Assembly: GCA_963989385.1 (NCBI GenBank)
Contig: OZ022502.1
Coordinates: 50,523,454-50,587,453, forward strand
Origin: Ctena decussata
Taxonomy: Eukaryota > Mollusca > Bivalvia > Lucinida > Lucinidae
Length of the DNA: 64,000 nucleotides
Direction: 5' to 3'
Part shown: positions 55,216 through 64,000 of the stretch, piece after piece
How the letters are laid out: each line of letters begins with the position of its first letter
How positions within the stretch are numbered: the stretch's first letter is position 1
Notes under the pieces: generated by a model
Seen by the model: only the letters and a program-made list of their open reading frames with translations
What the model was told of the DNA's origin: nothing
Database searches by the model: none
Program-made: the position numbers and the translations under genes

Positions 55216-55412
55216 AATTGGGACAGACAAGTCTGAGCAAACAGTGCAGACCCAGATCAGACTGCTCCTCCAGGAGCAGTCTGATCAGGGTCTACACTGT
55301 TTGCCATTCCATCTGCATCTTTTAGATGCATTACTGCATTGAAAAAACCAAACTGTTCAACTTTTAGGACAGTTATGGTAATTATTTAGGGTGTCCCTAT
55401 TTCTAGGACTTT
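55216..55412. repeat. MITE, CAGACTGCTCC family, full copy
   Basis: AATTGGGACAGACAAGTCTG then GCAAACAG, core CAGACTGCTCC-TCCA-GGAGCAGTCTG, and end GGTGTCCCTATTTCTAGG. Confidence 0.88.
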
Positions 55413-56246
55413 TATGGTATATATACATTTATAGTTGGTAATGAACATCATTACAGCCTATCAGAATAGACTGATTGATAGAAAATCTATGATTAGCAAA
55501 AATTGTCCAGAAGTTTCAGAAACACAAGGTCCAAAGTGGCCTAAATTGCTCTTTTGGTATGCTGCAATGCTTGAAGATGAAGGTTTTGTTATTGTGCATT
55601 GCGAATGAAATCCCATGATTGGTAAGAACATAATCAGCTGAGGTCACAATTCATAGTTCTGTGAGTTCCTTTAAGGTCTGCCTACCCTCATTTGCATAAG
55701 AAAATTTTAATTTTCAAACCAATTTTTATCAAATTTAGAACATATTTTCCTTTCCACATATTCTGCAATTTTCAGAAATGTATGTTTTATAGTTAATAAG
55801 ATATTCAGGTAAGAATTTGCTATTTGAATCATTTTCAGTGTGTAAGTGGGACTAGTCCCCCAAACAGCCGAATTTGATCTTACTGGTATCTCTCACAGCA
55901 TGCTCAGTCAGTGGCACTTCTGACTGGCCAGTCAATAGTAAAGTAGGTGCTAATTAGCTTTGAGTGGCATCTCGGAACTATGAATTATGTGTGCTACCAG
56001 AGAACTATCTGGGCATGAGAGGTGATACAGATTCTGTAACATGTACTAGTCTTCAATTTTCCTAATCTGCAAATCATAGTGAAATTATTTTTTAATTCAC
56101 ATTATTTGTCTTAATTCAAAGAAGTTTTTAGGAACTGAGTTAGGAATCATAATACCATGTCTAATGAAATTTAGCAAGGACACTTAATTTGGAAATGGTG
56201 AAATGGCAATGAAATGGCAAGGGAGTTTATCTTTAATGCTAATTTG
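55413..56246. other. Non-coding intron stretch
   Basis: No exon or named repeat is seen. It is AT-rich with short words shared with nothing else here. Confidence 0.4.
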
Positions 56247-57068
56247 ATATTCTGCTGAAACCATTAGACATCAATATGTCTCTTCAAAGGTGATGACATT
56301 TCATATTCTACTGATTGATATTCTGCTGAAACGCCAGACATCAATGTCTCTTCAGTAGTGATGACATTTGATATACTACTGATTGATATTCTGCTGAAAC
56401 AATTAGACATCAATATGTCTCTTCAAAGGTGATGACATTTCATATTCTACTGATTGATATTCTGCTGAAACGCCAGACATCAATGTCTCTTCAGTAGTCA
56501 TGACATTTGATATACTACTGATTGATATTCTGCTGAAACCATTAGACATCAATATGTCTCTTCAATGGTGATGACATTTCATATTCTACTGATTGATATT
56601 CTGCTGAAACGCCAGACATCAATGTCTCTTCAGTAGTGATGACATTTTATATTCTACTGATTGATATTCTGCTGAAACAATTAGACATCAATATGTCTCT
56701 TCAATGGTGATGACATTTCATATTCTACTGATTGATATTCTGCTGAAACGCCAGACATCAATGTCTCTTCAGTAGTGATGACATTTTATAATCTACTGAT
56801 TGATATTCTGCTGAAACCATTAGACATCAATATGTCTCTTCAATGGTGATGACATTTCATATTCTACTGATTGATATTCTGCTGAAACGCCAGACATTGA
56901 TGTCTCTTCAGTAGTGATGACATTTTATATTCTACTGAATGATATTCTGCTGAAACCATTAGACATCAATATGTCTCTTCAATGGTGATGACATTTCCAT
57001 TTCATGTTCTACTGATTGATATTCTGCTGAAACGCCAGACATCAATCTCTCTTCAGTAGTGATGACAT
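56247..57068. repeat. 139-bp dimeric tandem array, six dimers
   Basis: The longer half-unit (starting CCATTAGACATCAATATGTC, or CAATTAG in two copies) begins at 56261, 56400, 56539, 56678, 56817 and 56956, an exact 139-bp period. It alternates with a shorter half-unit (CGCCAGACATCAATGTCTCT). Each half contains an AGACATCAATATGTCT-type palindrome and shares GATATTCTGCTGAAAC. This is a higher-order repeat in the making. Confidence 0.93.
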
Positions 57069-57342
57069 GCTAATTGCCTCTTCCGAATAAATCATTCTGA
57101 TGATTGGCCTAGGTTATAATAAATGAGTGGACATATTCATGAATGACCCTGAATGCTCATCCTTACTGTCTATCAGTGTCTGTAGAGAAATTACTCTACA
57201 ACCTGTGGCCCGCCCGCTAGAGCTTTCAGAACCAAAGATTCAAACAATCTTGGTATGATAAAATCTAAAACAATTTTTGTTGCTCTTTTCTTGCCATCTT
57301 CTTTTCTTGCCATCTTTTCAATCTATAGCCATAGAAATTCTT

Positions 57343-57538
57343 AATATTGGGACTGATAAGTCTGGGAAAACAGTGCCGACCCAGATCAGACAGCTCCTTA
57401 GGAGCAGTCTGCTTGTGGTTTACACTGTTTGCGATTCCAGCTGCAACTTTTGCACATATTACTGCATTGTAAAACCATGCTGTTCCATTCTCAAGAATTA
57501 TGGTAATATTGTCTTAGCTGTCCCATTTTTCAGATTTT
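57343..57538. repeat. MITE, CAGACTGCTCC family, full copy
   Basis: TATTGGGACTGATAAGTCTG, core CAGACAGCTCC-TTA-GGAGCAGTCTG, and end TAGCTGTCCCATTTTTCAG. An incomplete core follows at 57617-57680. Confidence 0.83.
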
Positions 57539-57694
57539 TACAGTAGTCTTGTCATTCTGAATCACATGTATTCAGAAAGAATTCTCTGAGAAAAGTGTAG
57601 ATTCATATCACCCTGCTCCTGCAAACAGTGCAGACCCAGATCAGGCTGCTCAGAAGCAGTCTCACACCTGCAAATCAGTTCTAAGATGTTTTAC

Positions 57695-57898
57695 TGGTTG
57701 TTTTGGGTTTAAAGCTATTTGTGACAGTATATCAGTCTGTATAGAGCTGTCTCCCACAAAGAGGGAGTTAGAATAGAAAGGCAGGAGAGATGAGTGAAAT
57801 ATATCCAAAAAGATCCCACCTGCACCTACTGCAAGAGTAGTAGGCCCCTGTCCTACTTAGGCCAGTGAAGTAGGACTCCTCAATGCCGAAAGTTTAAT
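57695..57898 (+). repeat. Interspersed repeat, 'CCTACTGCAAG...TAGGCC' family
   Basis: GGTTGTTTTGGGTTTAAAGC start, CAGTATATCAGTCTGTATAG, CTGCACCTACTGCAAGAGTA then GTAGGCCCCTGTCCTAC, and AGTAGGACTCCTCAATGCCG end. Confidence 0.78.
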
Positions 57899-58051
57899 GG
57901 CACTGTCGCCCACCCTACAACCCCCAAGTTCTATAGAGTAACCCCTTATATGACAAATGGACAGAAGTAAAGTGCACCAGGCTTTTCTCAGGATAAAGCA
58001 GTTTAAAAGGACTACTTCAGTAAAAACATGGTTGGAAAGTAAGAATCCTAC

Positions 58052-58390
58052 CTTAATTTTATCCACCCAATGATCTGTCCTTTGCTGCTCCTGGGGCAGG
58101 TTGTCATGGGAACCCAGGATACCTTCCGTATGAGTCATCCAGTCCTTGACCTTCATCAAGGTCGCCTGGAAATCCACAAATAATGTATCCACAGAATTTA
58201 ATTCCTCTTGCAGCTTAGCTATCCACATTGTTAATCTATCAGATAACTGATTCCACTGATCCACAAGATTCTCATAATTTGTTTTAGTCTCAGTTAACTC
58301 CCCTTCTTCCGATAAATCTATCAGTTGCTGGAGGATCTCCTTCATGGACGGCAGCAATGATTGACGTTTCTTCATTTCTTCATGAGTGGC
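58052..58390 (-). CDS. DMD: Dystrophin exon, R11-R12
   Basis: The exon encodes 113 residues, phase 0-0, with acceptor TTGCAG and donor GTAGGA. It starts ATHEEMKKRQSLLPSMKEIL (human ATQKEIEKQKVHLKSITEVG) and runs through NLVDQWNQLSDRLTMWIAKL (human SLLNSNWIAVTSRAEEWLNL). Near the end, KVKDWMTHTEG has the next repeat's conserved tryptophan (human HITKWIIQADT). It appears to fuse what are separate exons in vertebrates, being about twice the size of its neighbours. The intron after it is 6.3 kb. Confidence 0.93.
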
Positions 58391-58462
58391 CTGCAAATGT
58401 ACCACAATTCAGAGATACAATGGGAATTTCATGCCAATTTTTTATACTAAATTTTTCTCCAT

Positions 58463-58645
58463 GTCAACATGTGTGGCCCCTCATTTGAACTTGTCAACAT
58501 GTTGTGGCCCCTCATTTGAACTTGTCAACATATGGCCCCTCCTATGAACTTGTAAACATGTGGTCCCTCATATGAACTTGTCAACATGTTGTGGCCCCTC
58601 ATTAGAACTGCCTCCATGAGGCATTTCTAATGAGGAGCCACAACT
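58463..58645. repeat. Tandem units of about 38 bp from the 'GTGACCCCTCAT' MITE
   Basis: AACATGTTGTGGCCCCTCAT then TTGAACTTGTC is repeated about four times with variants. It is followed by one half of a family palindrome (AACTGCCTCCATGAGGCATT). It seems that part of a MITE arm was amplified in place. Confidence 0.75.
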
Positions 58646-58815
58646 TATGACTTTATAGAGACTAAACGGAACTTAATAAGAATTATCTTTAGAAACCATC
58701 TTATCTGTAAATACATAACTCATAAGAAGTTAAACCCCACCTAAACACCAAAAAATTTACACAACTCTTCCCTCTTGGCATAAGTCTTAACACGTCTTTT
58801 CTCAAATCACAGTTA

Positions 58816-58993
58816 GGAGCCCCGGTAGCCCAGTAAGCAGCTGATCTAGCAGTTCTGGGTTCGAAACCTGCTGGATGAGGAAATCTTTACATCCATAAAT
58901 GGGATTCCACTGCACACAGCCTTTCATTTCACCCTCCAATATGACTGAAATACTGTTAAACAGGATGTAAAGTCATATTCATCAATCATCCAT
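58816..58993 (+). mobile_element. tRNA-derived SINE
   Basis: GGAGCCCCGGTAGCCCAGTA and CTGGGTTCGAAACCTG (a near-perfect B box), then GGGATTCCACTGCACACAGC and the tail ATGACTGAAATACTGTTAAA. It ends about 40 bp from the donor of the R11 exon. Confidence 0.8.
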
Positions 58994-59032
58994 CTCTTAT
59001 TTTTTATTTATTTACTTTTCACGATACCTTAC

Positions 59033-59200
59033 CTTAGCAAACGCAATCTCTCTGCCTATATTGTAGTTCACAACTACCAATTCTCTGGCATCTAACTCAT
59101 GGTTACTGCGGTTGATGAAATCTTGGACTGCGGCAGACTCCTTCTTCAGTTTCTTGGACAATTTCATTGTCTTGTCTATTTTACCTTTTCCTTCTGTCAC
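59033..59200 (-). CDS. DMD: Dystrophin exon, R11 continued
   Basis: The exon encodes 56 residues, phase 0-0, with acceptor TTTCAG and donor GTAAGG. It opens VTEGKGKIDKTMKLSKKLKK, matching human VTERKQQLEKCLKLSRKMRK. The later segment VVVNYNIGREIAFAK aligns with human VEGMPSNLDSEVAWGK. The lysine-rich helix keeps the positive charge expected for the actin-contacting part of the rod. The upstream border lies only about 40 bases from a SINE tail. Confidence 0.93.
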
Positions 59201-59254
59201 CTGAAACAAAGGTTGAAATATTGTAACGATAAAAGCCATCAATACTTATTAAAG

Positions 59255-59355
59255 TGCTAGAAATGAAAACTCTTGAATTTGCAAACAGCGTAGATAGAAT
59301 GAGGCAGCTCATCTTGAGCTGCCTCATCTGGATCTACAATGTTTGCGCACCAGTC
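59255..59355. repeat. MITE, GATCCAGATGAGG family, core hairpin
   Basis: GCAAACAGCGTAGATAGAAT then GAGGCAGCTCATCTTGAGCT and GCCTCATCTGGATCTAC. It begins 55 bp upstream of the R11 exon acceptor. Confidence 0.8.
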
Positions 59356-59457
59356 TTTGCTTTGTGATATATTGTTTTGATTTCTTATGTAGACAGTGCT
59401 GATATGTAGACAGCACTAATAAACTTACAAACTAGCAACAAAGGTATATAATAAGGT

Positions 59458-59562
59458 TACTGAATTTATATTGTTAAATATTCGGCACTTGTTCATATGG
59501 CAGAGACACACCCATATGAACTTGTGCCGAATATTTCACAATATAAATTCAATAACCTATAA
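59458..59562. repeat. Long near-perfect palindrome in a 484-bp intron
   Basis: TACTGAATTTATATTGTTAA then ATATTCGGCACTTGTTCATA, loop GGCAGAGACACACC, and the inverse TATGAACTTGTGCCGAATAT then TTCACAATATAAATTCAATA. It is not seen elsewhere in the window. Confidence 0.85.
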
Positions 59563-59684
59563 ATATAGTATTGAATCTCTGGTAATGTCTCTGACCAGAC
59601 TGTAACAATACAATGGCTACTTTTGCATATTTGCTCCTTTAACCCTCTATATGAATATCACAAATCATATAAAGGCCTACCCAC

Positions 59685-59840
59685 CTGAGCACCAATGACG
59701 TTATACTGTTGTTTGATAGCATCAAGCTGTTTACTGAGTTTATCAGGGAAATCCACCTGTTTCTTCTCAACAATCTGTCTACCAGTCTTTATCACATACT
59801 CCACCTCAGATTTTAGCTCACTCATAGTTGTGTAGAATTT
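59685..59840 (-). CDS. DMD: Dystrophin exon, start of R11
   Basis: The exon encodes 52 residues, phase 0-0, with acceptor TTTCAG and donor GTGGGT. Residues 7-26, SELKSEVEYVIKTGRQIVEK, are almost identical to human SEVKSEVEMVIKTGRQIVQK. The exon ends LDAIKQQYNVIGAQ, against human VTALKLHYNELGAK. This is the strongest single match in the window and opens the basic R11-R15 region implicated in side-binding to actin in vertebrates. The following intron is 484 bp and contains a perfect-palindrome insertion. Confidence 0.95.
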
Positions 59841-60492
59841 CTGAAACACAGTTGGACACTAGAGTTAAATGTAGAAATTCACCTTTCAACATCCCTTGTA
59901 CATGCAGGCTATATCGAAAGAAACCTTGCCTCCAAGTGTGACTGGGAAACATTTTCAATATTTTTACTTTTGTGAAAATTCACAATAGGCTAAAATAAGA
60001 CTGTCACAAAATAAATGGTTATGGTCTTAACTGGTGCAAAGAACTTCCAAAATCATAAATTCAGATTTTCACAAATTTTTCCTTTCCTTCCAATGTGTGA
60101 AAATAAGCATTCTGCAATGCTGATTGTAACCATGAATCCACAATCAATCAAGGAATTCTGTTGACATTTGAACATGGTTTAACGTTTACTTATTCCAAAT
60201 ACCACCTGTAACTTGTTAAAATGACATTTTCTGACGTTATGCTGCTGCCCTGAATAAGTACTTTGACTTTCACTTTTATCAATATGACAGCCATTCAGTT
60301 TTATACGGAATGATATCACGTTATACAAAGTTCAAGAAACAATGATTTTTATGAATTTCAAGGCATTTTGGATGAGTTTTTAATGTAATCATACCAAAAA
60401 ATGCAAAAATAGGGCTCAAACATATTTTTCTATTGCACTAACATTTTGTCTGGTCCCTCAAAATAAGTTTGAACACCAGGCTGAAGCCTCAT

Positions 60493-60690
60493 GTTTAACT
60501 CTTTTAGTGCCAAAAAGCAGATGACAAAATTTACGTCTGCAAAAATTTGTCCAAGATATATTACACTGAGAATTCAAACATTAGAGAGCAAACAGTGTAG
60601 ATCTAGATGAGGCGGCTCAATTTGAGCTGCTTCATCAGAATCTAAACTGCAAATTCTGTTATTTTTGCCACTGGTACTTAAAAGAGTTAA
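60493..60690. repeat. MITE, GATCCAGATGAGG family, inverted copy
   Basis: TTTAACTCTTTTAGTGCCAA then AAAGCAGATGACAAAATTTA, core GAGGCGGCTCAATTTGAGCT, and GGTACTTAAAAGAGTTAA end. Confidence 0.82.
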
Positions 60691-60762
60691 ACAACTTCCT
60701 TGGGACCTGAAAATTGTTACTGCATGCAAAAACATGATGATTCCTATATACTTTATCCTCAC

Positions 60763-60936
60763 CATGCAGGTGTCATGTTTCTGCTGTAAAGACTCGACAT
60801 CATCTGATCGTATCTCCAGAAGATGTATTCTTTCCTGAATGCTGTCTAATTCTCTTTTCACGTGATTCTGCTTAGGTTCAAAATCAGCTGGCCGTTGAAA
60901 TTTGGTGAACTTTACCGTCACTTCAGCTAAATGTTT
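60763..60936 (-). CDS. DMD: Dystrophin exon, end of R10
   Basis: The exon encodes 58 residues, phase 0-0, with acceptor TTTCAG and donor GTGAGG. The motif VTVKFTKFQRPADFEPK is strikingly like human VSMKFRLFQKPANFEQR, one of the most diagnostic non-helical stretches of the dystrophin rod. The exon ends LQQKHDTCM, against human QSQLNHCV. This is among the best evidence that the gene is dystrophin rather than another spectrin-repeat protein. The donor is the weaker GTGAGG form. Confidence 0.92.
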
Positions 60937-61254
60937 CTGAAACAGAAATAACAGATGAAAGTTATTAAACTGAAAATCCAACTACATGTACCTACATCAT
61001 ACTAAAGGTGTATGGTAAAATCTCTTTTCTGCCATTTTTTCCAACAGAGACAACATTTGTGACTTTTTTTTTTATCTTCGTATTTTCCACTAGCTGCTGA
61101 CTTTTTGTTAATATACATCTGCAACAATTGCCTTATTTGCTGATGAAGGATAGTTGCCCACCTGTCATAACATCAAACTGACGTTATGTTGAAAGGGTGA
61201 TCTGAGTGCACCTCTTAACCTTCAAATGGCATCAAGCTACCGTCATGTGCGTAT

Positions 61255-61342
61255 ATATTGGGACACCTAAAAACAATGAATTTTCCATTTGGAACAAATA
61301 GAAAATCTATTATTTTAGGTGTCCCAATACTTAAGCACATTA
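61255..61342. repeat. 95-bp palindromic MITE, 'TTGGGACACC' family, copy 3
   Basis: TATATTGGGACACCTAAAAA to AGGTGTCCCAATACTTAAGC. Copy 4 follows about 15 bp later. Confidence 0.85.
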
Positions 61343-61355
61343 GGGGTAATGAGTG

Positions 61356-61446
61356 TATATATTGGGACACCTAAAAATAATGAATTTTCCATTTGGGACA
61401 AATGGAAAATTTATTATTTTAGGTGTCCCAATACTTTAAACATATT
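61356..61446. repeat. 95-bp palindromic MITE, 'TTGGGACACC' family, copy 4
   Basis: GTATATATTGGGACACCTAA to AGGTGTCCCAATACTTTAAA. It is in tandem with copy 3, sharing the CATTAGG-GTA flank, which suggests duplication of the insertion with its flank. Confidence 0.85.
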
Positions 61447-61554
61447 AGGAGTATGTTACAGTTTTTCAACCTGACAAACATGGTCTTTAAATTTTTCTGT
61501 GCTGATAACTTTCATATTTATTTATCAGCTGTAGTATGAAGCATACAGCTTGAA

Positions 61555-61720
61555 ATAAACTGTAAATGTAATGATTGATATTTTATTTTTCAATGTTCAT
61601 CAGGCGATGAAGCTAGTGGTCACTGCTAAAATGCTACATCGCATTTCATGGAATTTCAGCTCCTCCCACTAGCTACATTACCCAATGAATATTGAAATGT
61701 AAAATTTCAATTTGTACATC
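61555..61720. repeat. Imperfect foldback
   Basis: TTTTTCAATGTTCATCAGGC, AGCTAGTGGTCACTGC at the left; CTCCCACTAGCTACATTACC and AATATTGAAATGTAAAATTT at the right. The arms pair loosely around ATGCTACATCGCATTTCATG. Confidence 0.5.
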
Positions 61721-61773
61721 AATCTTCTAAGTCTGAAAATGTTGTTTGCTCATATCTAATGCCTCATATTTAC

Positions 61774-61902
61774 CTTTAGAAGTTGTATCTGATATTCAAG
61801 CCTGTTGGCTGCCTGACTTTTTCCGCTCACTTTAAAGTCCTTGACCTGTTGATCCAATTTCTTCAGTGACTCTTCTTGCTGTTGGAATTCTTCCTTCATT
61901 TG
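61774..61902 (-). CDS. DMD: Dystrophin exon, middle of R10
   Basis: The exon encodes 43 residues, phase 0-0, with acceptor TTTTCAG and donor GTAAAT. The sequence QMKEEFQQQEESLKKLDQQV then KVSGKSQAANRLEYQIQLLK is a helix B with a short glycine break. It corresponds to the human stretch ending GKEAAQRVLSQIDVAQK. It is a small exon typical of the dystrophin rod. The following intron is 837 bp and carries two copies of a 95-bp palindromic MITE. Confidence 0.87.
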
Positions 61903-62353
61903 CTGAAAAGTTAAGTCAACTCCTGTGTCTTCATATACAGAATAAGTTATTACTCTGCAGTGCAAAGCCTCATGAACCTTACAAGCAAAAGTTGTTCATA
62001 TGTATGTTTCGGTAATATGACTTTAAATCAGCTTTAAGTTGACTTCTTTCAAAATTAAGTAGAACCTATTAAGTGCTAAAATATGCATTTTAACAAGTTC
62101 TACATTTAAAATCAAACTTTGTAAATTAAAAGGTATGCAACAAAAAAAATCTATCATGGGTGGGAGGTGCGGATACAAAAATCCATCAAGCCGCCTGATG
62201 CTGAAGAGTGACCCTCATGAAGGATCTTTCTATCCACAACTCAAATCCATTAAAGATACTTATATCATGAGCCATCTCATCTGGATCTACACTATAGACA
62301 AGAATTTTTAAATTTTTCTTGTCCCTTCAGCTGAAAGGCTTATGAAAACTTAC

Positions 62354-62515
62354 TTCATGTTCCTCTGGTACATCTCCAGCAAGAACGTCGGCATCAAGAC
62401 GATTCTGAATCTCCTTGCTTATCTCTGTCATCCACTGTGACATTGATAATACCTGTTTCTCTATCTCTTGAGCTTCATTGATGGATTCCTCCAACTGTTT
62501 TATCTTTTCCTTGCC
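62354..62515 (-). CDS. DMD: Dystrophin exon, R9/R10 boundary
   Basis: The exon encodes 54 residues, phase 0-0, with acceptor CTCAG and donor GTAAGT. It begins GKEKIKQLEESINEAQEIEK, matching the human QSIQSAQETEKSLHLIQES helix. It continues with SMSQWMTEISKEI, where W28 is the conserved helix-A tryptophan of a spectrin repeat, and ends DADVLAGDVPEEHE, like human VDAAQMPQEAQK. It therefore carries the start of R10. The following intron is 451 bp. Confidence 0.87.
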
Positions 62516-62953
62516 CTGAGAATGAAGGAACAGTGATTACAACCTTATACTAGCAATTATTATGCTATCAAAATAATTGTAGATCTGTGGTGTTTTTATG
62601 ATTAAGAAATTCATGCTCATCTTCTTTGTGGAAAGAAAGGTGCTTTCAGTTTAAATTAATATTCTTTGAATATGTTTCTTTCACAGAATTTGGAAGTGAA
62701 AATGGATGAAAAGGAATTGATGGAATTGCTATGATTCCAGTCTTTGAGTATGTTAAGCTGAGTATTGTCTCATCTCTTCCTGAAGTATAAAGTTGACAAA
62801 AAGGTCCTCCCCCACCCCCTCCCACCTATACCCCCACCCGCTTCCAATTTTTCTCTCTCTGCACACATATATTTAACTGACTGTTGATCCTCTAGTATAG
62901 AGTTAACAATCGGTTCTTCCTCACCCTACCCCCATCCCACCAACTTTACTTAC

Positions 62954-63106
62954 CTGAAGTTGCAATGCTTCCAGCCTCTCTGTATATTCAGCTGACTGCT
63001 GTTTGACCTGTTCCTCTAGTATAGAGTTAACAATGAGATCTTGTTTCAGTTCCTCTATCAGAGCTCGGTTCTCACTGGTATGCTGGCCCATGAATGTTTC
63101 GAGATC
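62954..63106 (-). CDS. DMD: Dystrophin exon, end of spectrin repeat R9
   Basis: This phase 0-0 exon encodes 51 residues, starting DLETFMGQHTSENRAL and ending YTERLEALQLQ. It is preceded by GTGTAG on the minus strand and followed by GTAAGT. It is helical and rich in E, Q and L like a spectrin-repeat helix. It lines up with the human segment between a helix-1 LENLM motif and the RWRELHEEAVRRQ helix near the end of R9. It is the most 5' exon in the window; the upstream exon must lie beyond 64000. The intron to the next exon is 438 bp. Confidence 0.85.
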
Positions 63107-63397
63107 CTACACCAAAGTTGTACAGTATTAATTTTGCAAACATCTTATATACAAATTACTACCATTATGACTAAACAAGAATTATAAAGGGCCATTACTC
63201 CTTCTAGCTTGGAGACCCATTCAAACTTGTATTTTGTCATTACAAGTTCCATCAAAATCTGAGAAATTGTTTCAAAAGTTTAAACAGAATGTATCCATTT
63301 ACAAGAATGGACGGACCAACAAGCTGAAAGCAATATACTCCACACATGCACCCCTACATCCCCCTTAACACTTTCACTGCCAGCTCCCTAAAACAAG

Positions 63398-63563
63398 ACC
63401 TGTCACCGGCATGGAATAGCTCGCCTGACAGCGCCTTGCCCATCACATAAAAAACTTTAACGTAAAACTTTAACATTTTGCTGACGCCGCCGCCGCCCCC
63501 GCCAACGCCAACGCCGGGGGTAGTGCAATAGCTCTTCCTGAACTTCGTTCAGGCGAGCTTAAA
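63398..63563. repeat. 'AGCTCGCCTGACAGC' foldback repeat, longest copy
   Basis: ATAGCTCGCCTGACAGCGCC at the left and TCGTTCAGGCGAGCTTA at the right. A GC-rich GACGCCGCCGCCGCCCCCGC tract lies in the middle. It is the most CpG-rich point near the right edge. Confidence 0.75.
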
Positions 63564-63734
63564 ACCAGCAGTTCAGTGCTGAGTATTTTTCCGATAAGCC
63601 TTACCTTTTATATATTCTATTTTCAACTTCTACTGAAAACAAATGAATATCCACTTAATATATCAAAATGTAGCTTACAATCTTACTAATCAAGTTAGAA
63701 TAAGCCCGGAGGAGTAGTTCCTCTTCTACGGTTA

Positions 63735-64000
63735 TAATTTTGACTTTAGACGCGAATGGCACTGTAGGGTGCTAACTTCGGGATACCTAAATACCGGAAA
63801 GACCTGACCTGGAAAGATGCAAAAAGACACAAAAAGACACAAAAGCCGCAAAAAGACCCGGAAAGACTCCAAAAGACCCGGAAAGATGGCAAAAAGACCC
63901 GGAAAACAGCGAAAATACCCTCTAAACTATTTTGTATTATGACTTTAGTCGCATGTGGCAGTGTACTGTAAATTCGACTAAAGTCGTGAATGGCAGTGAA
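63735..64000. repeat. Module with TTTAGTCGCGAATGGCA words and a purine minisatellite
   Basis: ATAATTTTGACTTTAGACGC (63735) and GTATTATGACTTTAGTCGCA (63935) are direct copies, and an inverted GACTAAAGTCGTGAATGGCA ends the window. Between them, 63800-63905 repeats AAAAAGACCCGGAAAGA-like units. The element continues past the right edge. Confidence 0.65.

Larger units (their letters stand above)
12606..63106 (-). other. DMD: Dystrophin orthologue, central rod portion of the gene (partial)
   Basis: This is the span of the 13 recognised minus-strand exons. Joined in order they encode a continuous spectrin-repeat rod matching human dystrophin (from memory) from about the end of R9 to R16, with no exon apparently missing between neighbours. 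Dystrophin links cortical actin to the dystroglycan complex at the plasma membrane. In vertebrates the basic R11-R15 stretch is a second actin-binding region. All introns are GT-AG. Sizes run from 438 bp to 28.2 kb, the largest at 20043-48269. The actin-binding domain exons lie beyond the right edge. The WW/ZZ/C-terminal exons were not found and should lie to the left. Utrophin is excluded only in the sense that invertebrates have one dystrophin/utrophin ancestor. Nesprin and plakins fit the sequence much less well. Confidence 0.9.

Noticed and set aside
12606..63106. Nesprin (SYNE) or plakin (MACF/dystonin) identity for the spectrin-repeat exons
   Set aside because: The KSEVE-VIKTGRQIV, FQ-PA-FE and F-KQE-SLK-type stretches and their order match dystrophin throughout, including non-helical linkers.

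Overview
The window reads as nuclear DNA of a bivalve mollusc. It is AT-rich, densely packed with short foldback elements (MITEs), and carries pearl-like elements with tandem internal units plus GACGGACAGACA tracts and tRNA-derived SINEs. There is no bacterial-type gene organisation. The animal call rests on a split spectrin-repeat gene with GT-AG introns. The bivalve call rests on the repeat types and is inference.

The one recognisable gene runs right to left on the minus strand: the middle of a dystrophin orthologue (DMD/Dys). Thirteen exons lie between 63106 and 12606. Read in order they give a continuous, collinear match, recalled from memory of human dystrophin, to the central rod from about the end of spectrin repeat R9 through R16. 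Diagnostic stretches are the 59685-59840 exon (SELKSEVEYVIKTGRQIVEK), the 60763-60936 exon (KFQRPADFEPK) and the 19647-20042 exon (KEFDEFSKQEDILK). Every junction seen is phase 0 until the last exon, which ends two bases into a codon. The 5' part of the gene (actin-binding domain, R1-R9) lies beyond 63106. The 3' part (R17 onward, ZZ and C-terminal domains) was not found below 12606 and should lie beyond position 1.

Layout in transcript order. Positions 63106-58052 hold seven closely spaced exons. Positions 58051-51787 are a 6.3-kb intron with a 139-bp dimeric tandem array. Positions 51786-48270 hold four exons. Positions 48269-20043 are a 28.2-kb intron holding most of the mobile DNA, two minisatellites and, at 27032-27142, an ATG-initiated exon for a single hydrophobic membrane segment with a consensus splice donor. 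Positions 20042-19647 hold the R15/linker/R16 exon. Positions 19646-12779 are a 6.9-kb intron, 12778-12606 is the last exon, and the remaining 12.6 kb is intron or flank.

The most interesting candidate is the exon at 27032-27142. It is on the same strand as dystrophin, lies in its largest intron, and is frame-compatible with the next dystrophin exon. It would make the N-terminus of a short, membrane-anchored dystrophin isoform starting at R15. Known short dystrophins (Dp260, Dp140, Dp116, Dp71; fly Dp186, Dp205, Dp117) come from internal promoters, but I know of none with a transmembrane start. Other points of note are a Tc1-like element inserted into a minisatellite unit with a reconstructable empty site, three perfect vitellogenin-type oestrogen-response palindromes in a tandem repeat, a nested pearl-like element with an un-nested relative 37 kb away, and a 3.9-kb segment bounded by perfect 40-bp inverted repeats.
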